Origin: Sipunculus nudus | Taxonomy: Eukaryota; Annelida; Sipuncula; Golfingiida; Sipunculidae | Reading direction: 5' to 3' | Assembly (NCBI GenBank): GCA_026874595.1 | Contig: CM049317.1 | Span: 9,892,382 to 9,956,381 of the forward strand | Length of the DNA: 64,000 bases | Shown: positions 1 through 11,888 of the stretch, in pieces | How the letters are laid out: each line of letters starts with the position of its first letter | Position numbering within the stretch: the first letter of the stretch is position 1 | The notes under the pieces: model-generated | Told to the model about the DNA's origin: nothing | Databases searched by the model: none | What the model saw: the letters and a program-made list of their open reading frames with translations, nothing else | Translations under genes and position numbers: made by a program

Positions 1-224
1 ATTGACATTGACATTCTATCCATCCATACAAGATTCTTACATCATCAGTAACTGCAAGTTAATTTTCTGTTACTCATCAACTTAAAAAAAATCCTTTTCT
101 ATTAATTTTTCTTTAATTTGTTATTAAAAACCAATACAAAATTATTAATTTATTGTTTATTGTTATGTTGTTTTTCAAAACAACTTCACTCAAGCATGCA
201 TAATCTGATGAAAGGTCAACAAGG
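1..224. other. No gene seen
   Basis: AT-rich sequence with short A and T runs. No exon with conserved protein content and no clear repeat was found. If the minus-strand decarboxylase gene continues leftwards, this is intronic DNA of that gene. Confidence 0.4.
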
Positions 225-1725
225 TCAACATACAGGTGACTAAAGAGAGGCTGGATTAAGCCTGGGTCTGACATGGTCTCATAAAAACATTAATAAAAGC
301 TACAATATTTGGCCAATTTCTTTCAGCTTTCTGAACTACAAAGATGAAATCCTTATGTGTGCATGATATGAAAATTATATCAACAGTGCTCTCAGGAAAC
401 AAACGTGCCATGGTCAAAGTAGGGCAAAATTTAAGGTACTAACTTTATATTTATACTAATAACTTATAAAATTTAAAAAATTCAGTACTAATGTTTGGTA
501 TTCAATTGAATCTTGATTAAATAATGTTACATCCCTGACAAAAAATCTCTAGCTTAAGCAATCCTCTTGTTAAGGGAGTAAATATATTTCTTGATTTTTT
601 AAAAAGTGCATTATGTTTGGGCCCATAACTTTAAACAAACTGACATCATTTCTGGCATGTGCATAGCAAATGTATAGAAAAATATGTATATTATATATGA
701 TCAAAGTCAGATCAGTGGTTTTGATATTAGGCAGTCATACAGTGTAACAATGGATTTTTAATGGAAAAATGAAGTTTTTCATTAATATTTCGAAGAAATT
801 AAGTCCTAGTGATCAAATTCTTGGCATGGTAGGGGATTTTGGAGACATCTAACTGTATGCTAAATTTAAGGAACTTAGAGCTGAAGCTGGGGAGCTGAGC
901 TCTAGCAAACTGCATAACACTAGCTTGATGTAAACTAGATGTGACATGGTGCTTGAAAACTTGAATAAAATCTACAGTTTTTGATCAACTGGTTTCAAAT
1001 TTTTGGTGTTAACAGACAAAATGCTAACAAAAACATGCTGTGAAAATTAAATCCACAGTACTTACAGGAAAAAAACATGCCATGGTCAAACTTGGGCAAA
1101 ATTTAAGGTACCAATTTTATATTTTTGCCAATATTTAAAAAAATTTAACAGATCTTGATCCAATTTTTGGTATACAAGTAAATTTTGATCAATTAAAGTT
1201 GTATTACTGAAAAAAGGTCCCTACCTTTAACACTTTTGGTCTTAAGTGACCAAATATCTTTCCTGATTTTTTTACAAAGTCCATTATGTTTGGGCCTATA
1301 ACTTTTTTAAATTAAATAATACTGACTTAATTTCTGGCATGTACATAGGAACTATATAGAGGAATATTTATGGTAAATATGAAGAAAACCAGATGAGTGG
1401 TTTTGATATTAGGCAGTCCTGAAGTGTGAAAATAGATTTCTAATAAAAAATTGAGGTTTTTCCTTAATATCTCAAAGGAACAAAGTCCTATTGACCCAAT
1501 TTTCGGCATGGAAGGAGATTTTGGGGACATCTAACTGTATGGGGAATTTCAGATTCATAGGTCCAATGGTGTCGAAATGTGCCAGTCTTACGGACGGACA
1601 TCCAGACAGACAGACGGCTGGCCGGCCGGCCGGACAGACGGATGGACAGACAGACGGACGGACGACGGACAATGGACCACGACTATAGCTCAGATGACTT
1701 ATAGTCAGCTGAGCTAAAAACTGTA
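225..1725 (+). repeat. Two diverged tandem copies of a dispersed repeat with hairpin end
   Basis: Two related blocks, about 225-895 and 930-1725, share long similar stretches: a segment around GGGCAAAATTTAAGGTA, a segment around CATTATGTTTGGGCC, one around GTGGTTTTGATATTAGGCAG, and one around GGGGACATCTAACTGTATG. The second block ends in GACGGAC-rich DNA (1591-1672) followed by an imperfect hairpin at 1686-1716 whose arms are TAGCTCAG and CTGAGCTA. A third copy with the same ending is at 7090-7850. The small reading frames inside are not conserved between copies, so I treat them as non-coding. The element type is unknown; a non-autonomous transposon is the simplest guess. Confidence 0.75.
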
Positions 1726-1770
1726 AAAAATCACAAGTTTTTGTAAAAGCTGAAATAAAGTAACACTTAC

Positions 1771-1992
1771 TGGCTTGTATTTACAGTTTCCGTCAGCCAG
1801 GTGCCACCAAGTCCATACCAGTCCACCCCGCCATACAGTTGGTTAAAGAAACGAGGATGGTTGGTGCGGATGGAATAGTTCAGCGTTTCTTTACACAGCT
1901 CTATGAGCCTTTCGTCACTGTCCCCCCTCTCTTTAAGAGAGAGATCCATTGTCTTGAATAATTCATGGGGATGTTTGAAGTCAACAACTTTG
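1771..1992 (-). CDS. CSAD: CSAD-like coding exon 3 (HPRFFNQLYGG exon)
   Basis: 222-nt internal exon. The acceptor is at 1993-1994 after a pyrimidine-poor tract (CTACTATAG) and the donor GTAAGTG reads down from 1770. It encodes KVVDFKHPHEL, then SIRTNHPRFFNQLYGGVDW and LTETVNTSQ. The exon ends in phase 2 and the next exon is outside the window. Confidence 0.88.
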
Positions 1993-2397
1993 CTATAGTA
2001 GAAAGTAAACATATAATTTAAAAAATAATATTTGTTTACACAAGATTCATGTAAACTTAGCATTTGTAGTCCTATAGTAAGTTAAATCTTCATGAACGGT
2101 TGGCTCCCCCTACTGCATAAAAGTACAGACTGTACCAATAATTACATTAACCTCCCCCCCAAATGACAACCATGATAATAATGACCATCCCATTCTTTTA
2201 ACCAGTCTTTTAGTGCAGGGTGGGCATAAAGGGGCTCATTATTCATGACTGTTGTTCATTCAACCATGGATTACCCATGACTTTGTTTTGAGCGAATAGT
2301 ATTAACAAAGAATGATCATTCTGATATAGATACATTGCAGCAAAAACTTAAATCACACTCTATTATTCCAACCATGATAATGACTAAATTGAATTAA

Positions 2398-2481
<84 letters not shown>

Positions 2482-4727
2482 GGGGGGGGGGTAGGAGGAG
2501 CAATTTAAAGCTGGGCATTCACCTACCTTTTGAAAAAGAATTTATGTGATGTTTGGCTTCCTCTGTGAATATATTGATGATCTAAGGGTAATTTTGGTTG
2601 TGATAAGTTCTTATAAGGCCTTTATGAACATGTCCCTGTCATATATATACTTGTCATGTAAAAAACATTGCTTGTGATTAGTCTAAAATGGCAACTCTCT
2701 GACACAGGAAAATATAGTCTGATCATCAATATGGCTAAATATATACTTTTTATTAAATAAACAATGAAGTAAAGCTGATACAATAATGCAAATACAATTT
2801 TTAAATAATAATATAGAATCATTCAACACATTACTCCTTTCTGCTGATAACATTCTTGCATATGTTCATTTGTATATATCCAAACCAATTTTATAATTCT
2901 AGCTTTTCATTTAACATGTTGACTCTAATTTTGTGTATGAAATTAAATGAAAATATGCAAACATGGCCAATTCTTCTTATCATTGAACTTGTTACGAGTC
3001 ATGGCTTAATGAAAGTATTTATACATTGTATTACAATAATAGTTCTTATCAGCAATGTCACTGTACTTATGTGACCAACATTTGCTCAGTGACACATTTT
3101 TTCAGACAGGAGAGAAAAGTTCAGATAGTCTGAGAGAGGAATAGACAAGAGGTCAGAGACCAGGTAATCCAGAGTGTGGAAGGAGGCTCTTATCTTATGG
3201 TGCATGTGCACTCAATTACTTCACAAGGCCACACAGAACATGCAATTGCTTCACAAGGCCACATAGAATACCATATAAATCACAGTATCACAGGTAAAAT
3301 GTTACTCTTTTGAGCAAATTAAAATATCATATAGATTACAATTAGCACAGATTAACCTGGTAAATTAAAATTGGGTAGCCACAGAAGAAGATTTTAAATA
3401 AGTGTAAATGTTAACTATCTGAAGAATGACATTAGTAAACCATGACAATATTTAATTCTAAGCCTTTGTTTTAAAATGACATGAAAAAGTACAGAAATAT
3501 TTTGAACCTTAAGAAGAAACAGATGAAAAGAATGAAACTAGTTTTCCTGGTGAAATGGAACTTGAAAATTTTATACGATATTATTATTTGAAAAAAGGGG
3601 CTAGATGTCCTGAAATTGTTCTGAAATGTTCACTTGCTTCTAAACTAAATGATGCTTAGAAAACTGCTGCAGGAAATCGAACAACACCAGTAAATTCTGC
3701 CTAAAAGTGAAAGTACCATTTAACATCTGTTCCCTTCTCTAATCCATCACGCAGAAGAACTTCAAACAGCTGACGTAAAAAGTTCTTTGGGTCCTGAGCA
3801 GGGGACTTGCTTGAAACCCCGTTCTGCGGAATGTCGTCGTGTGATACACCATTCCGTATTTCGCTAGCAAAACCATTAACGGCTGAAAATTTAACAAGTA
3901 AAAAAAACATATGCATGTACCCATTGAAATTATAGTTCTTGGCACTGTACACTAAAGACTTCTAAAGTAAGTTAGCCTCAGCTTGCCTTCACATTCACTG
4001 AACTTTCCAAGTGGATAATTATTTGTAATACAGATGCATATAAGATGGAAACAGGCAATCAGGTACATCATTTAACACTGAAAATGATGGCAAAATATCA
4101 TACAGTTTTTATATAAGATAACATATTCCATACAATCATACATGGAAAGAATTCTTAGCACTTACTCTGGGTTCAACAAAAAGGCAAACTTAGGCAAGAA
4201 TATAAGAAATCCATACATCTTGTTGATTTTCAAATTTTCAAATTGATGTGTTGGACATCATTTTTCAAAATGCTAAGATTAACTGAAAATATAACTTTAG
4301 TCCAGATCAGTTGTCCAGGGGATATAGTTTTCATATTTTCACAGAGGGGCATTTCCCTTTACCTGGGACATATAACTGTTGTTTTTACACAGATCATATA
4401 ACTAGGATCATGTATGTACAGAGAGACCAACATCCATGTTTTTTAATATTTGTTACAATAAAAGACTACTATAACATATATTACAAAAATCATTTTGATG
4501 ACCATGTTCTTATTTATTTCATTTTCATAAGCCACACCTTGTGCTACCAGTTACAAATTATCTGCAAATTTCTTCTTATATTTCCTAGCAGTCAATAATG
4601 AATCATAAAAACACAAATTTCTTTAATTCAATATCAATATGCTTGTAGATTCATACACAGAATGTTTAATAAATGTTGATTAAACCAAGAAAATTAAATA
4701 CTTACATTTATTATTTGCATCAGACAT
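1771..4727 (-). CDS. CSAD: Cysteine sulfinic acid / acidic amino acid decarboxylase, 5' part
   Basis: This is the N-terminal part of a PLP-dependent group II decarboxylase of the CSAD/GADL1 branch. The family removes the alpha-carboxyl group of cysteine sulfinate or aspartate, giving hypotaurine/taurine or beta-alanine in the cytosol. The coding segments are join(4727..4706, 3882..3717, 1992..1771) on the minus strand, about 137 residues. Evidence: residues near 48-60 read FLRQLFEVLLRDGLEKGTDV, then VDFKHPHEL, and then HPRFFNQLYGG with LTETVNTSQ. These match the start of the catalytic fold, and NTSQ is typical of CSAD rather than GAD. All three exons have GT/AG borders and compatible phases (1, 2, 2). 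The PLP-binding lysine lies further 3', beyond the left edge. Long introns hold a MITE and repeats. CSAD versus GADL1 cannot be decided from this part. Confidence 0.88.
2401..2492. repeat. (AT)n microsatellite followed by a G tract
   Basis: About 39 uninterrupted AT units followed by TTGGGGGGGGGGGG, inside an intron of the decarboxylase gene. The rest of 1993-3716 is AT-rich intron in which I see no exon. Confidence 0.95.
3717..3882 (-). CDS. CSAD: CSAD-like coding exon 2
   Basis: 166-nt exon. The acceptor is TTTTCAG at 3883-3884 and the donor is GTACTT just below 3717. In the phase set by the start exon it reads SVNGFASEIRNG, a low-complexity linker, then FLRQLFEVLLRDGLEKGTDV, the conserved N-terminal helix of the family. 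It ends in phase 2 and joins the next exon as a cysteine codon. Confidence 0.87.
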
Positions 4728-4746
4728 CTTGACTGTTGTTTCAGTT
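4706..4746 (-). CDS. CSAD: CSAD-like start exon
   Basis: 41-nt exon between a TTTGCAG acceptor (4747-4748) and a GTAAGT donor (4700-4705). The ATG is at 4727-4725 and encodes MSDANNK plus one base. The 19 bases before the ATG are 5' untranslated, so at least one non-coding exon must lie upstream (higher coordinates). The ATG was chosen because it is the only one in the exon and its phase fits the next exon exactly. Confidence 0.72.
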
Positions 4747-5058
4747 CTGCAAAGAAATTGAAACAAACCACTCAGACATTTTTCTCTGTCAATTTTCTCG
4801 TCATCAATTCTATTCCACATGATTTTAGTATTTTTTTCACATGCACAGATGCTGCTTGTTTAAACATTCCTGGTCATTAAATAATTGAAACCCAAGTTTA
4901 GATTTGATACACTGAAACATGTTTACAAAAAGATTACAAATGTTTGCCATTTACCTTGGAGTGATGTTATGATTAGTAACTGGTGTTGCATTCAAATCTA
5001 GGGTAATACCTTTCAGTTACTTAAGTGTGAAATTTTATTTCAGTCAGCTTTAAACATA

Positions 5059-5484
5059 CTGTGGTTGCCTTTTTGTTCGCGAGGGTTTTAATTTCGTGAT
5101 ATTCGCGAATTGGAAATAATCGCGAAAATGAAACCCTCGGGAAAAATGTGGCAAAATATCCTTCTTATTTAGTGTAGTCAATACTTGTATGGGATAAGTT
5201 TTGAACAGTGAGAAATTTTATAATAAGTTACATCCATGCAGGTATAGGGAAAACGTTCCTTTAAATTTAAACTAAACTACCATTGCTGTGTGTACGGGCC
5301 CATCGTTATATTAGAAGAATATCACCAACTCATGACTTCTTCTCATTTTATAATACACATAAATATGGCTTTATCAAAGATTTGATAAAGGTTATTGTGA
5401 GATCACGAAATTGAAACCCTCGCGAAACATTAAAAATGGAGAAATCGCGAAATTTCAGCCTCGCGAATATGAAGCCAACCACAG
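5059..5484. mobile_element. MITE with mariner-like ends and TA duplication
   Basis: 426-bp element in intron 1 of the decarboxylase gene. The left end reads CTGTGGTTG and the right end CAACCACAG, each flanked by TA (5057-5058, 5485-5486). Inside both ends are inverted copies of TTCGCGAGG-type motifs (about 5077-5140 and 5400-5470), which are unusually CpG-rich for this region. It has no coding capacity. Tc1/mariner affiliation is inferred from the TA duplication and the ends. Confidence 0.75.
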
Positions 5485-5732
5485 TATATTGGAATTACTA
5501 GAAATCTGCATTCTAAGGAATGCAAGCCTCCACATGTTCTTCATTAACTTATTTGGCCTATAACAGATTGTACATTTGTGAATATTTCTTGATGATGATC
5601 CTGAATCTGGTTAGGTTTCCAAATCCACACCAAAATTTAACCGATTCTTCTTTTGCCAATTCCCAAAATACCCTGAAAATGCCATGAAATTCATGATTGT
5701 GTGTGTTATGTACTTATGTTGTGAACAAACAC

Positions 5733-5900
5733 CCAGGAGGAGTAATGAAAAACCTAAAAAAAAGTCCCCAGGTCCGGAAAAGGGGGCAGGGCCTGCGAGC
5801 CAAAATATTTTGTCTGAAAACCTTAAAAAAAGGTTGCTTCAGATGAAAAGGGGGGGGGGGGGTCCGGACCCCCTGGAAAAAAACCTTGGATCTGCTTCTG
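5733..5900 (+). mobile_element. hAT-type MITE fragment (GGTCCGGACCCCC family)
   Basis: Shares AAAAACCTAAAAAAAAG, the GGTCCGGACCCCC core and the end GGATCTGCTTCTG with the element at 17108-17320, in the opposite orientation. The left terminus is missing or too diverged, so this copy looks truncated. It contains a 13-G run at 5851-5863 (approximate). Confidence 0.6.
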
Positions 5901-7089
5901 GAGACACACATGCACTGTTTACTCATACACTTAACCATACAATAACAAGGGACCCATGGGTCACGGCGCTCAGCTAAAGTTTGAAAAATTTTTGCAAATG
6001 CAAAATATGCAAATTATTCTATTGTAATGTTTTTCATTTATATAAGTATATGAGAAGCTAAGAGGAAAGGGGCCCTCCTACTTGGTTATAGTTAAGTTCT
6101 AAATATATGATTGCAAACTAATACTCTGACAAGACTGATGAAAAAAAGTAACAGTTTTGAGATACTGTGATGCATATGAAAAATTTACAGATGGACAGGC
6201 AAGTGGACAGAATGGACTAATACCTTTATTTCACTTTCAAGAGAATTTTAAGCTAGTTTAAGTACAAGCCTATTTTTTTTAGCAAATCCACTTTTTCCAT
6301 TTATAGTTTTTATCTGATACATTTTTTTTATTTACAAGTTTTATAAATTTGTAATAAAAAAATCTGAAAATATAAGTTAAAATATTAGAATTCTAAGTTG
6401 CAATCATTATATATCCAGAGTGTAGCTCATATTGGGTCATATTATGCATACACATATATTTTATTATTTTTAAATCACAAATGTTTAAACTGAATTTAAA
6501 AGAAAATAATGCCACAATATGGCATCTACAAGATTATTCCTTGAATCACTATTAAAAAAGTTTTGCACATTGGAGTGTTCAGTACATGCTTAATTTTATT
6601 CACTGAATTGAAATAAAAGATTCAGTAAATTTGATAAAATAAAAACATCTTTTCAAATAAAGTATACACACTGTTGGTTGAATGAAGGACAAACAATATC
6701 ATTGTGCTAATTACTATCTCAGCTATAATTTATTACTGGAATTTATAGTCAATTTCACACCTGATGAAGTTTTTACTTTTCTTAAGTAAGGAATTACTTA
6801 TTTGATGAACATCCACACTTTCATGCCAATACACCACTTTGTGGACACAATTCAATGTGGTCTTTAATCATTGTAACCCTGGTGGTACAATACAAAATCT
6901 AAAATGTAGCATAGCCAAGAATAAAATAAAATACAGAAAATTATAACATTCATCTAGTTGATGCACCATCTGGGGTGGGGAGTGCTGGGCAGAGGGGAAG
7001 CTTGCTAGTAGTGGCCAAGCTGAGCCAAGGCAAGCTGCCTGGGGTCAGTTAACATAATGCAAGTGAAGGCTGTACTACCAGGTGGGCTA
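5901..7089. other. AT-rich intron, no gene seen
   Basis: Inferred intron 1 of the decarboxylase gene. It is AT-rich with a short G-rich patch near 6971-7060. I see no conserved exon, RNA gene or structured repeat. Confidence 0.4.
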
Positions 7090-7850
7090 AATGTAAACAA
7101 CACTTGCCAAGGTGTATGGAAACTTGAATAAAAGTTACCCTTTTCAATCAATTCCTTTGAAATTTCAGATTTTAAATGATTAAATCCTTATGTATATATG
7201 TTGTGAAACTTAAATCAACAGTGCTTACAGGGAAAAAACGTGCTATTGCCAAAGTTGGACAAAATTTAAGGTATTGATTTTTTATTAATGCTAATAACTT
7301 GACAAATTTGCAAAATTCAGATGTAATTATGGGTAAACAATTGAATCTTGATTGAATAAAGTTATATTCCTGATAAAAAGTCTCCAGCTTCAGCAATTCT
7401 CATGTTAGGTGAGTAAATATATTTCCTGATTTTTAAAAAAAATTGCATTATATTTGGGCCCATAACTTCAAAATAATACCCAATACTGACCTAATATTTG
7501 CTATGTTCATAGAAAATGTATGGAAGAAAATGAATACTAAATATGATCAGAAACAGATCAGTGGTTTTGATTTTAGGCAGCCTTAAAGTGTAACAATGGC
7601 TTTTTAATGGAAAATGGAGGTTTTTCCTTAATATCTCGAAGGAATGAAGTCCTAATGACCCAATTTTCGATATGGTGGGAGATTTTGGGGACATCTAATG
7701 GTATGCAAAGTTTTGGATTCGTAGGTCCAATGGTTTTAAAACGTGCCCTGTTAACAGACGGACAGCCAGATGGCCAGACGGCCGGACGGCCGGACGACGG
7801 ACAAAGGACCACAACTATAGCTCAGATGACTTATAGTCAGCTGAGCTAAT
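7090..7850 (+). repeat. Third copy of the hairpin-ended dispersed repeat
   Basis: Same family and orientation as 225-1725. Shared landmarks are GGACAAAATTTAAGGTA at 7257, TTTGGGCCCATAACTT near 7453, GTGGTTTTGATTTTAGGCAG at 7561, GGGGACATCTAATGGTATG at 7687, a GACGGAC-rich stretch (7755-7803) and the terminal TAGCTCAG...CTGAGCTA hairpin at 7816-7846. It starts abruptly near 7090, while the homologous block at 930 starts in the same place. Confidence 0.75.
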
Positions 7851-8916
7851 AAAACAGGTGAATTGGGGATGGTTTTGTGAGGAAACTTTCTTATTAAGCC
7901 AAAATGAACTATCGGCAGGATTTGGTGGAACTGAAAGCTTGTCACACCAAATGCTGTTAATTGTGCCAAGTAAGCTGTGCTGCAAAAAATGTTGAGTACA
8001 TAAATATACACCGGAGTGTCCACACCAAATGCCTAAATATGTATATGGATGGTGCACTTAAGGAAATTCACCTTTACCAGTTTCACAGGCTGGTAAAATG
8101 AATATAATATTTTATTTAACTGTACAGTATATAATAACTTAGATAAACATATACATTATCATTTGTTTTTTGTTAATGTTAAAATCTGATTTTTTTAGAT
8201 TACATTATACACAATATGATCATATAACAATACAATAAATGTATTCTGTACTATGGCATATTTTTATGCTTTTGTTAGGTAGGTTTTTTTGGGTGGGGGG
8301 AGCGGGGTTGCGTCATGTACAATAAATTTAATATATCACTATGCAATATTTACATTGTTTCTGGTAAATATTAATATTAATTTATTTTAAACGTATTGAG
8401 CCTTCAAACAAGACTCCATCCTCCCCTCGCATAAGCTCCTTAATTGGAATGTTCCACGTTGCACCATCTTTTAACTGAATTATTTCCATACATATACAAA
8501 AAAAGTCAAGGCCAAAAATGTAGTGGAAAATTCCAGCGATGAACCCAATCAACTATGGTATTAATGACGGGACAGACTATTGTATGGATGGTTGACCCAC
8601 GTATAGAAATTTCGAAATATACAGGCAATTAAGGCGAGTCCGCTTGGATGGTATTTTATTTACACTAAGTCTAGGAACGTGATACATTTCAAACTAAGCT
8701 GAACAGCTGAGCGCTTAGTGCACGGGTCCGCGAGAACGTGATCAGCTGATTTTCAGCCGGCAGCCAGCCAACAATGTCAAGGTCTTCCATCATTACCGCC
8801 GCCTTTATTGAAATAAGTAGGCCCCTATATAAAGAGAAACGGGAAGTTATGAGGCAGTGAACAATATCTGCCTTTAGATAAATAAAATATTTATAAATAT
8901 TAAAGAATTGACTTAC
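7851..8916. other. Intron / non-coding stretch
   Basis: AT-rich to mixed sequence. A poly-T/G-rich patch lies at 8279-8310. From about 8640 to 8860 base composition becomes more balanced, possibly regulatory DNA just inside intron 1 of the decarboxylase gene. No coding exon was recognised. Confidence 0.35.
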
Positions 8917-9040
8917 CTCACACTTGGGATCTCGATGTGGATAAACAATGAAACGTATCTGCTTTATATCATTCCAACCTGCCAACGTGCGCGCTCTGCT
9001 AGACGGAGCTGAGCGTCTAGGCTACTAGGGGGATTTTCCA
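8917..9040 (-). promoter_or_regulatory. CSAD: Probable CSAD-like promoter and non-coding first exon
   Basis: On the minus strand, a strong GTAAGT donor (8911-8916) follows the exon sequence ending CAAGTGTGAG. About 50 bases upstream is a TATAAAG box (8962-8968). Further upstream are the inverted repeat CTAGACG / CGTCTAG (8999-9020) and GGGATTTTCC (9030-9039), which fits the kappaB consensus. The start exon at 4706-4746 needs an upstream 5' untranslated exon, and this is the nearest good candidate in the right orientation. The exact start site is not determined: a start about 28 bp after the TATA box would give an exon of only about 20 nt. Confidence 0.45.
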
Positions 9041-9317
9041 CTGGCTGGTGATGTCATGTGCATAATTACAATATTCAAAACGGGGTCATGTCATTTGTCT
9101 GACCTTTGATACGGGTTTCCGATGCAGGTGCCACCGTGTGGCAATTAACAGCACGCACGATCATGACAGATATGGGGGGGGGGAATATATAAATTACCCT
9201 AATTTACATAATATTTATATTAGGCCTATATGGGGTTATTTTCTGGTTTTTTTAAATAAAGGATAATTATTTAATCTAAGTCTGTAAGTCTGTAACAGTC
9301 TGTAAGACCTACTTGGG

Positions 9318-9557
9318 CAACATGGTCTAAAACACTACTGTCCTGGTTGGCAGCGCTGCCAACTAGGACACTGCCAACCAGGACAGTATATATTATGTAT
9401 AGCAATTAACGCCCCACTAATTGGTCAGCTCCTGAATTCTTTGCTGGCCACACCAGTTAAAGCCCTTTAGTAAGTCAGATGGCTGTATAAACCAATTAAA
9501 GCGGGAGTGTTTTGCTGCCTATGCACTCAGATATGGTTACTCAGATAGTACTAACAA
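9318..9557 (+). repeat. Left terminal inverted repeat of the 5.5-kb element
   Basis: Pairs with 14522-14784. It begins with the degenerate outer bases, then GGTCTAAAACACTACTG, CCTGGTTGGCAGCGCTGCC, GCCCCACTAATTGGT and ATAAACCAATTAAAG. It also holds an internal small inverted repeat around 9342-9387 (TCCTGGTTGGCAG / CTGCCAACCAGGA). Confidence 0.78.
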
Positions 9558-9964
9558 GTGCATGCAACAGTGCAATATTAGTATAATAAATAGCAAAAAG
9601 AGACTTAGAAATAATTTATTATAATTACATTCAAATATGGAACGTCCCAACAAGTGATATAGATATATATTATATAGCTATATATATTATTTATATTATA
9701 TTATTACAAATTAAGTTATTGCAGGGATTAGTTGCCTCCAAATGCTACCATTTGGATCTGTTTATTGGAATACCTGGTAGCGCAAGTTGCGCTTAATCTG
9801 TATATAACAGTGTCTCAGGTCAAAGAAAGAAAAATAAGGCCGGTTTTCAGGCAGTTGATAATTAAGAATAACACAGATGTTGCAGACAGTAACATCCATC
9901 ACATTTTAGTGTGATAGAAAATATGTTTCTATCCATGCACTTGTAGCAAATAAAAGGGCCATTT

Positions 9965-10895
9965 TGTCCCCGTAACATGTCCTCAGTTAAACCCATAAAT
10001 TTTATGACCATGCAGACCTTAATTATAATCAGCTGCACACATGCTGCTGAATGAATTTAAAAAGTGTAGTAGGGTTGAAAGTTTACATGCCAGTAACTTG
10101 GATAAAGAAATCTAAAACTTCGATTTTGGTGCCTATTATGATGTCTTGGTCAAAATAAAATATTTTTTTGTCTCACCCGTAACAGGTTGTGCTGCAATTG
10201 TCATGATTATTTACCAAGATCTGCAATATGTGTTGTCACACATTGAGTACATTTTCTGTACATTTATTGTACTTTTAGAGTGCCTCATGGACTGTACTTA
10301 TAAGGCTTAGCATACCTTAAGCAATTATTTCAAATAGTAGACATGCAGGGTTATTATTATTTTTTAATTAACTGCTGCAGCTTTTCATCAGAATCATCAG
10401 AATGACTGTGCAGATTATTTTATAGCATTTTCTCACCATAAAATTCATCAATAAAGAGGAATATTAAAACATAACTGTTGTAAAAGTATAGCATGCATTA
10501 CCATGCAGCCTTTGTCCCACCCGTAACGGTCCTCAATAAACTATTCTTTTGGCAAATTTGACAAATTCCTCATATTATATTCTACAAGAAATATTCTGTG
10601 CCTTGATTTTCAATAGTCCATGGCATATTTTGGGTTTGTGACTTATTGCATTGTCTTATTAATGTATAAATTTGATGTTAATATTAATTAAAACTGTATT
10701 TTTATCAAATATGTCCCACCCGTAACACTTTTTATCTAAACATATTTAATAGTAAGACTACTGAGTTGAACTTATTCTACCTATCAGGTGGCACATTGCC
10801 TCAGGTACATTCAAGTTGAAAGAAAGTTCCCATCAAGTAAAACCTAGCTGGGACCAGCAAGGTGGAGTATTGTGTGTATTACGGGCGGGACAGAT
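9965..10895. repeat. Recurring motif GTCCCACCCGTAAC
   Basis: Five near-copies inside the 5.5-kb element: GTCCCCGTAAC near 9967, CTCACCCGTAAC near 10174, GTCCCACCCGTAAC near 10516 and near 10712, and the reverse complement TTACGGGCGGGAC near 10879. The spacing is irregular (about 165-345 bp) and the DNA between them is unrelated AT-rich sequence. A looser relative (GACGGGACAG) is near 8566. Function unknown. Confidence 0.6.
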
Positions 10896-10959
10896 TATGA
10901 TGACTTTGTAATATTGATTTATCATTATCTAACCATGGAGGAACCTGCACTCTTAGCAA

Positions 10960-11310
10960 AAAACGTTCTATATGGAACCCCTAGGGGTTCTTTGGCTTGT
11001 CCCAATAGCAGAACCCCATGGAGGGTTCTTTGAAGGGTTCTTAAGGGTTCTTTGAAAGAACCATAACCAGGGGTTCTTTAAAAGAACCCAAAGACGGGTT
11101 CTCTTAAGGGTTCTTAGTGATTCTTTTGGGTTCTTTATATGAATCCTTGGGGTTCTTTATAGAGTTCTTAAATGGTTCATATTGGTTCTTTACAAGCTCT
11201 GATGGGTTCTTTTAATGGTACATTTGGTTCTTCATAAGAATAGATAGGGTTTTTTAGATTCTTTATAGTTCTGAATATGGTTGATATTGGTCCTTAAAAG
11301 GTACGTTAAT
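10960..11310. repeat. Degenerate GGGTTCTTT array
   Basis: About twenty imperfect, irregularly spaced copies of GGGTTCTTT, many preceded by AAAGAACC on the same strand, so neighbouring units can pair as small hairpins. It lies 3' of the pseudogene inside the 5.5-kb element. No coding frame is maintained. Confidence 0.8.
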
Positions 11311-11888
11311 CCCCTGTTCATAACTTTCTTGTACAATTATCCCCGGTTATCAGGTGGGCCTGTATTGGTTCTTGTAGTTCCATATAGCAAATTACAAAAT
11401 TATAGGAAGTATTATAATCCAGGGTCTTTGTTCAGTTAGTTTCTGAAAAAAAAAGTAACTACAATGTATATCAACATATTTATTTTATTAATTAATTAGA
11501 AATGTGCTCATACAGCGCTGACAACCATCAAGGCAGCTCATTAGCTTTGTTAGAATTGCAAAATTAATCCTTAATTAAAATGGCCCTCATGCTGTACGTC
11601 GACTTAATAACATATTTAAAAGAAACAGCACGTTGAGTGACTTCATTGTTCTCTGTGGAGTCACGTCTGTTACGTAACCACTCGCATGGCCATATCCTCA
11701 CTACCTACGGCCTTGTGCAATCAGTTCTGCTGTATAACCCATAAAGCACTCATTCCGAGGTTATTCACTGCCGATCATTGCCGAGCTGCCTTATATCACA
11801 ATTGGTGAATATTGTTTTTTAGTAATGTTGCCAAAAAGAAAACATAAAGCCGTCGCTTGGCGGAGATATAAAAAACATGCTTCTTGAT

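Noticed and set aside
7573-7849. Frames over GACGGAC-rich DNA (plus and minus)
   Set aside because: Proline/arginine/glycine-rich translations arise from the repeat; the frames are not conserved between the copies at 1472-1688 and 7573-7849.
8689-8985. 98-codon minus-strand frame at the CSAD-like promoter
   Set aside because: It needs a non-ATG start, spans a good splice donor and has no family resemblance. The region is better read as an untranslated exon plus intron.
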